Source of the DNA: Puccinia triticina
Lineage: Eukaryota > Basidiomycota > Pucciniomycetes > Pucciniales > Pucciniaceae
Assembly (NCBI RefSeq): GCF_026914185.1
Contig: NC_070565.1
Span: 1,240,001-1,304,000, forward strand
Direction of reading: 5' to 3'
Length of the DNA: 64,000 bases
Under the pieces are notes generated by a model. The model was not told where the DNA came from and made no database searches. It was given only the letters and a program-made list of their open reading frames with translations. Positions within the stretch are counted from its first letter, which is position 1. Every line of letters starts with the position of its first letter. Below are positions 58,510 to 64,000 of this stretch, in pieces. The position numbers and the translations under genes were made by a program.

Positions 58510-61500
58510 CTAATCAATATCCATTGGGAAGGCGGAGTTCTCAGCAGGAATCCCATTAGGAGTGGCCTTGGGGATGGGGCGACCATTACTAGTACCACTG
58601 CCATCGCTGGCGTGCGGAAGCGTCCCACGAACGGGGTTACTAGGAGAATTATTACCATTGGTTTGCGGCCTGTTCGAGGGAAGATTGCTGCTCGCAGGCT
58701 GGGCTAATTTGGCGCCAATGAACTCGGCGATCTTCTCCCAATCGGATCGCAGGATCTGGCTCGGCCTGGACTGGTCTACATACACACAAAGCCAGCGCGA
58801 GATATACGCACATTAAGTCTCGGACCCATCCTTCACGGGGAAGAGGACACCATCGTTCATGACGTTACACAAACAAAACAAACATGGTATTTTCACTTAC
58901 CGCATATGTTCACCTTCCCATAAGGATATTTGTCCATCCACAGTCGGATTTGCGCTCGATCTTCCTCAGTTGAAGACAAGAATCCAGCAGATATCTAGAC
59001 GAGTAATGAAACCCAGAGAGGTGCGCATGAATTTGGGTTTGATGGGTTGACTGTTCATTTGCTCTTCACATGTTTGTATCCATTTCAAAAAAAAAAAAAA
59101 AAAAAAGGCTGACCACACGATGCCAATTACAGTCGCTAGGAAGCTTAAGAGGAGGCTGTCTGAAACTAGGAATGTGTACCGAGGCCTTTAACTTGCTAGA
59201 AATGTCTACAAAAAAGAACCAGTTTCATCACGGCCAGTGTTTCAGCTTAAGAAGATGTGAGGGATGACGATGGAATATAAGAGAAAATAGATTTGATAAA
59301 AAGGAAGATTTATTGGAAATTGACCTTTTATTTCAAAGAACACAGGAAGCGCGGCACAGCCTTCTCCCAAACAGATGAGCACAAGGTTTTGACAGTCGGA
59401 TAAGCTGGAAAGTCGATGGGCAAACCGTCAGTTCAAATGTCCAGTTTTTTTTAGAAGCAGATAAAGTAGTATCTGCATGTCTTTGAACTGACGAGATGAA
59501 CTGATTCCAGATCCAATTAACCATCCGTTTGAGCGTCCTCGCTTGCTCGGCTTTCTTCGCCTGACAATCAATGTTTTTGGGAAGATCGAGTGGATCAGAG
59601 AAGAGGACAATCTAATGCTGCGGTTGCGGTGGAGAAGGTTCTCGGTAGTCTTTGTGAGGAAGGGGAAATGCTCACCACACCGTCGAGTGCCAGATCCGAG
59701 AGATACGAAGGCAAGACTTGGACGTCGACCAGTCCATAGTCATTTTTTCGGATCCAGTCCATCAAAACCTTGTTGTATGCGATCTATGATCCACTTAAGG
59801 GCTAATCGATCAGCCTGAAATAGATTGTCCAACTCTCTCGAGGAGCAAAGACCCACTCACAAGTGCGTCGTTTTCGTCTTTAACATTCGCTGATTCCGTG
59901 AAGATTTCATTGCGGAGACTACCCCTGTTGTGATGCAATATTCCAATGACTTTCGGGATGTAATTACTAAAAATGTAAACAAAAACTTACAGATCGTGCA
60001 TGAACAAGACTAATGTTTTACAATCATAAACATTGTCCCTAATGAAAGAGAACCAGTTATCTTTCGTGCCAAAGGAACGAGAGCAGGATGATAACCGAGG
60101 CGTACGTGACCATGATTTGATTCTGGTAAGATTTGGAGAGGCCAGAAATTTGTTGGTCGTGAGCTGGAATGGCGCACAGCCCATGGGCTTCATATAGATC
60201 GTACGACCGATGCATTTTAAGGACATCTAAGGAAGCCAAAGAAAATGTTCTTTAAAGCGCTACAGGTCATGCGCCTTGGGAACATCGTAAACGCTTACCT
60301 CCGAGAGGAATACTGAGACCATCCATCTCAAGTTCTGTTCATGAAATGTAAAAAAATGATTATCATAGGTCTGAGGGTAGCAGTGATGAACGACACAAGA
60401 CGGGTAGGGTGAACATACCATACTTAGCGGATAGCCCCTGTCGGGGGAGTGATTTCCAAAAGGCTGATTGAATTTTCAAGCATTCATCTACGGTCTCTGT
60501 TGCCACATCGCTAGCAACCATTGCACAGCCCAGCTTTGGTGGCGCTTCACCCATCAAGACTTTGATACACTCAGTAGCTGACAATGCCAGAGATTCCAGG
60601 TGATAACCACCCTATTGAGGACCGAGTAGATCAGCTTGATATTCTTTCAAAGTGAAAAAGGGAGACAAGAGAAAGTGATTGATTACCTCAAGTGCCAGTA
60701 CGGTATTTCCGTTTGCTAGTGACGTTAACATATGAGTCATGTGAGCAAACCCCTCGGGCGTGACATTACATTCCCCCAATGGGTCGTTTTTGGCGGCATC
60801 AAATCCAGCGGAGACTGCAAGGAGCTTTCAGGTGAGTTTCTAAAGCTGTTTTTTTTTTTTTCTATGATCAGTTACAGGCATGAAAAAACACAAACCGATG
60901 ACAAAGTCCGGGTCAAATTCCATGGCTATGGGCATGACGAGACGTTGGAAAGCGTAGATGTAATCGGCGTCGCACATTCCGCCCTCTGGCCAGGGAATGT
61001 TGACATTACTACAGAGACATTAAGTGAGAAGAGTTGGTTGACGTCGCGCAGTGCTCATTGAGGGCCATGAATTTGTCGGGTCAAGCACACTGACAAGCCT
61101 TGGCCTTCCCCCTCTCCCACTCGATTACTCGCCCCCCAATCATTACCTGGGTAAAAGTATTCTGTCCGATTATCTTGAAGGAAGCGATGAACAGAGATAT
61201 ACAAAACACTCGAATCGTGATAGAAAGACCGCTGGATTCCGTTACCTGGTGCAGATAAGGGGCCGCAGGGATAACAATACATAATTAAGTGAGCTGAGGC
61301 GAGTCTATCTGGTACTAGGGATCAATCAATCAGCTGGGAAAGACGCGGGCCAGCGTACCGTGATGCACATCCCTGTTTTAAAGAAATCCACTGGAGATCG
61401 GTCAAAAACTTGGATACATTTGGTTTGACTTGAATTTGAAGTAGGGTGTTTTGACTGACCAGTCCACTAGCAGAACCTTTTTCACCCTTTCCGGATAGAC

Positions 61501-62636
61501 CGTTCTGAGCCATTTAGCCGAGATGGCCGCGTTATTGAAGACGCAGAAACCAGAGGGATCCTCAGGTTCAGAATGGTGACCAGGGGGCCGGACGACGGCA
61601 AAGCCATTCTTAATCTTCCCGTCCATCACCGCGCGACACATCTCGATCACTCCTCCACATGATAGTCGGGCACAGTCAAACGTGTCTGCATTCACGTAGA
61701 GTGACAGTCGCGAAAAATACGCAGAGCGATTTTTTAGGTCTTGTATTGACATTGCTGCAACATAGTCAAGGCAAATTTAAAAGCAGTTTCAGTTCGACAT
61801 TCACGAATTTAAATGATTTCATAGTTGAGGTGGAGCAGGCCGCGAATATTGAATGGGATGAAGGGGAGTTTAAACCGTGAAAGATCAGTACATTCCAGTA
61901 AACGAAATGAAAAATATTGGTAGGCATGATGAAATCCACGAGAAATGAACGATATTCTTCGCGTCAAACTTGCGCGCAACTTACTTGCAGTTTCCTCAAT
62001 CCGTTTCCAATGTCCCTCACTGTGAACCAACATGATCTCCTCCTTGGTAGCCTTCCGGATTTTGATGTGCTCCAACTGAGTGGTCAATTTCGCCTCTTCA
62101 ACGATATTATCATTTTTTGTTTCAAATATTCATTTATTAGTATTGCGTTCAGAAATGGGAAGACGGAACGAATCAGCAGCTTTTCCTTCTGAATGGCAAC
62201 GTTGCACTTGGGACAATTGTTTTTTTTTTTTTTCGCGCACACGATGTGGCGAGCTAAGCATAAAAAAATTGATGAAATGGAGGGCTCCTCAACTTGAAAC
62301 TTGAGTCATAATTCTAGATATTCTAGAAGGCCGTTCGGGTTCTTCATTTTCGTCATCCTGGTCCTTAATCGTATCCCATTGGGCGTCAGGCTTCCAATGT
62401 TTAAGCATCTGCTGGGAATGACATATCCCAGTGCGGGTGGGCCTGGACGAGGAAGTAGACGGGACATGGCGAGAAGTCGAGTTGAATGTTCCGTTTTCGT
62501 TTTCGTGCGCCATCTTTGAATGGCTAGGTATCTCTGGCGGTCTGATGTTTTCTGCGTGTGCTCGGGTGAGGGTTGGGTTGGGATTGGAGAGGACCTCAAA
62601 TTGATCAATGTTTTCTGGTCGAGCTACCGGAGGCAT
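58510..62636 (-). CDS. HDA1: Class II histone deacetylase (Hda1/Clr3 type) with Arb2-like domain
   Basis: It removes acetyl groups from histone lysines and promotes gene silencing in the nucleus. The gene has ten or more exons. The N-terminal exon (62636 to about 62302) has [13 protein letters not shown]. Then [13 protein letters not shown] (about 62030) and the exon 61757 to about 61460 with [23 protein letters not shown] 14-nt microexon (61359-61372) supplies D-x-H-H. Exon 61246-61095 has [12 protein letters not shown] and [15 protein letters not shown] across the splice, exon 61008-60896 follows, exon 60814-60687 has SAGFDAA, and exon 60611-60419 has [10 protein letters not shown]. Later exons encode an Arb2-like region ([12 protein letters not shown], about 60000) and a Ser/Pro-rich tail ending FPMDID at about 58513. 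All catalytic motifs look intact, so it is probably functional. Exon limits after 60300 are approximate. Confidence 0.88.
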
Positions 62637-62958
62637 GGACTCACTCCCACCCGACCGGGAGCCCGTTTAGCCCACCGTTCGGTATCCGAAAGGGGGCTCT
62701 GTTAGCGCAGCCGCAGCACATCAGAAACAACCTTCCCTTGGCAACGGATATCAGCCTCAATCCCTGCCTAGGAAGTGGACTGCATCCCACCCGCGACACC
62801 TCCCCCTTTGATGAAACCCATGGGACCTGAGTGTTCATCATTTGAATCCTGCAAGAAACTCAGTCTCCTTTCTGCAAAGAGATGGACACTGACATCTACT
62901 GTGTTTACCTCCCCACACTCACAGCAGCTACTCCTGCTGGATTGCACAGCAGCTTGCA
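62637..62958. other. Upstream region of the deacetylase
   Basis: Probable promoter. No motif can be named with confidence. Confidence 0.4.
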
Positions 62959-62997
62959 CACCAGGGAAGATTTGAGGGCACTCCCCAGGGAGTGCTT
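62959..62997 (+). repeat. TIR end of a further CACCAGGG element, pointing out of the window
   Basis: It starts CACCAGGGAAGATTTGAGGG and continues into a palindromic CACTCCCCAGGGAGTG. This is the same layout as 2200-2238. Just inside, near 63100-63125, are two TGGAACT words like those inside the other ends. The partner must lie beyond 64000. Confidence 0.65.
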
Positions 62998-63129
62998 CAC
63001 CTTGAATTTTTTTCATAACTTGGCACAATGTCTACTACAACATATGTATAATCAAAGATCAAATGATATAAAACTGTACATAAAATATCCATAACTCAGC
63101 TGGAACTCATCTGCAACTCCATTGGAACT

Positions 63130-63443
63130 GTTATGGTATGTTCTGGGTAGAGGAAGACGAAGTCTGGGATCTGGGGTTTTGGTTTTCTGGATCCTTTATG
63201 GTTGATTGCAGGATGAGGAAGCAGTCCGAGATCTCCAGGCTCTCAAACCTTGAGAGTGCTGTTTGTGACATGTATGTGTAAGCTATGTACATGGAAGCCT
63301 GCGCTGCAGAGCCCGTGCCACAGCTCATAACATTATCCTCCCCTTCAATTCCCAATCCAACCCCTTTTCTGGTTAAACTGATGACAAAATAAAGAAAAAA
63401 ATCCTCCTCTTTTGGCTCTGCATTCTGTCCTCAGGCAGCATTA
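63130..63443 (-). repeat. Possible 3' LTR of Gypsy-2
   Basis: On the minus strand, a purine-rich tract follows the polyprotein end, and a candidate start TGCTGCCTGAGGACAG lies at about 63443. The other limit near 63130 is a guess. Confidence 0.35.
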
Positions 63444-63481
63444 AAAAATCCAGTGGGAAAAAGCTTGCCTTCTCACTTTCT

Positions 63482-64000
63482 TCTCCGCGTCCGTCAGTGT
63501 TTGGCCGCCGCCTCCAGGAATTTGATTTGGAAGTCTGATAATAGATCTCCACATTTTGTCAGGTTCTCTGCCGGCTCCTACAAGTTCTCCTCCGGTCCAA
63601 ATCCCTTCCAACTGACAATGTATTGAAGTGTTTCTCCTCTCTTCCAACAGTCAAGTACCTCTACCACCTCCCATTCATCTCCGCCATCAACTATTACTGG
63701 CTCCAGAGTCCTTCTCCGCCACTCTGCCACTTCATCAGGTTTGTTCTTGCGGAGAAAAGAGATGTGGAAAACCGGATTGACACCCTGCATAGAGAGCGGA
63801 AGTGTCAGCTTGTAAGGGTACTTAGATATTTCGCTAGCTATTGGGAATGGTCCTAGCCAGCGGTGTTCTAGTTTGGGGCTGGGGCAGGTGGTCAAGATGT
63901 TGCGTCCGTCCAACCAAATTTTGTCTCCACTCTTACACTCCGGAGTGTCCCGCACGCTTCTGTTGAATTGGCTCTTCATTGCCTGTTGCACCGCCTCTAG
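63482..64000 (-). pseudogene. Gypsy-2 polyprotein C-terminus (integrase tail and chromodomain), cut by window end
   Basis: The frame enters at the window edge and reads KSGDKIWLDGRNI, HRWLGPFPI and NPVFHISFLRKN, the usual integrase tail of chromodomain Gypsy elements. A chromodomain follows, EWEVVEVLDC and YIVSWKGFGPEENL. A TAG at about 63575 stands where the conserved Trp is expected; the same frame then continues EPAENLTKCGDLL to a TGA near 63485. Minus strand, like Gypsy-1, but a different family. Confidence 0.85.

Overview
The window looks like a repeat-dense stretch of a basidiomycete genome, most likely a rust fungus (Pucciniales). The reasons are short GT-AG (sometimes GC-AG) introns, Copia, Ty3/Gypsy and DIRS-like retroelements, a CACTA/Plavaka-type Tnp2 transposase, and a Tet-like 2OG-Fe(II) oxygenase of the kind expanded in basidiomycetes. 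Only one gene looks like an ordinary host gene: a class II histone deacetylase with an Arb2-like C-terminus (about 62636 to 58510, minus strand).

Positions 1-34563 are a nest of elements. A DIRS-like retroelement (gag about 430-23300, RT/RNase H 23633-34563) is split by two insertions: Copia-1 (528-21376, 812-bp LTRs) and a Ty3/Gypsy element (24467-33769, 1250-bp LTRs, exact 5-bp duplication GCACA). Inside the Copia-1 gag lies what looks like a solo LTR (1590-16702). Inside that LTR lies a 14.4-kb element (2200-16587) with 39-bp terminal inverted repeats (TIRs) and a 3-bp duplication TGA. Removing each layer at its duplication restores the interrupted reading frame.

The 14.4-kb TIR element has no visible transposase. 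It carries a cargo: a Rad5/Rad16-type SNF2 ATPase, a convergent conserved unknown gene (gene X), a second unknown gene (gene Y), a Kelch-repeat gene and a TET/JBP-type dioxygenase with the H-x-D, H and R residues in place. A second, older and more damaged block (about 40040-54254) has the same convergent SNF2/gene X pair, a Tnp2 transposase relic, another unknown gene (gene Z) and a matching TIR end at 54216-54254. A further TIR end at 62959 points out of the window. The most interesting hypothesis here is a mobile chromatin and DNA-modification module moved by CACTA-like ends.

35069-39314 is a 5'-truncated Copia-2. 55300-58254 holds a hAT-like MITE, a foldback element with a 9-bp duplication, another inverted repeat and a mariner-like MITE. 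63441-64000 is the end of a second chromodomain Gypsy element. Much of the decay is by CpG transitions (CGA to TGA stops, catalytic Asp to Asn), which suggests cytosine methylation of these elements.
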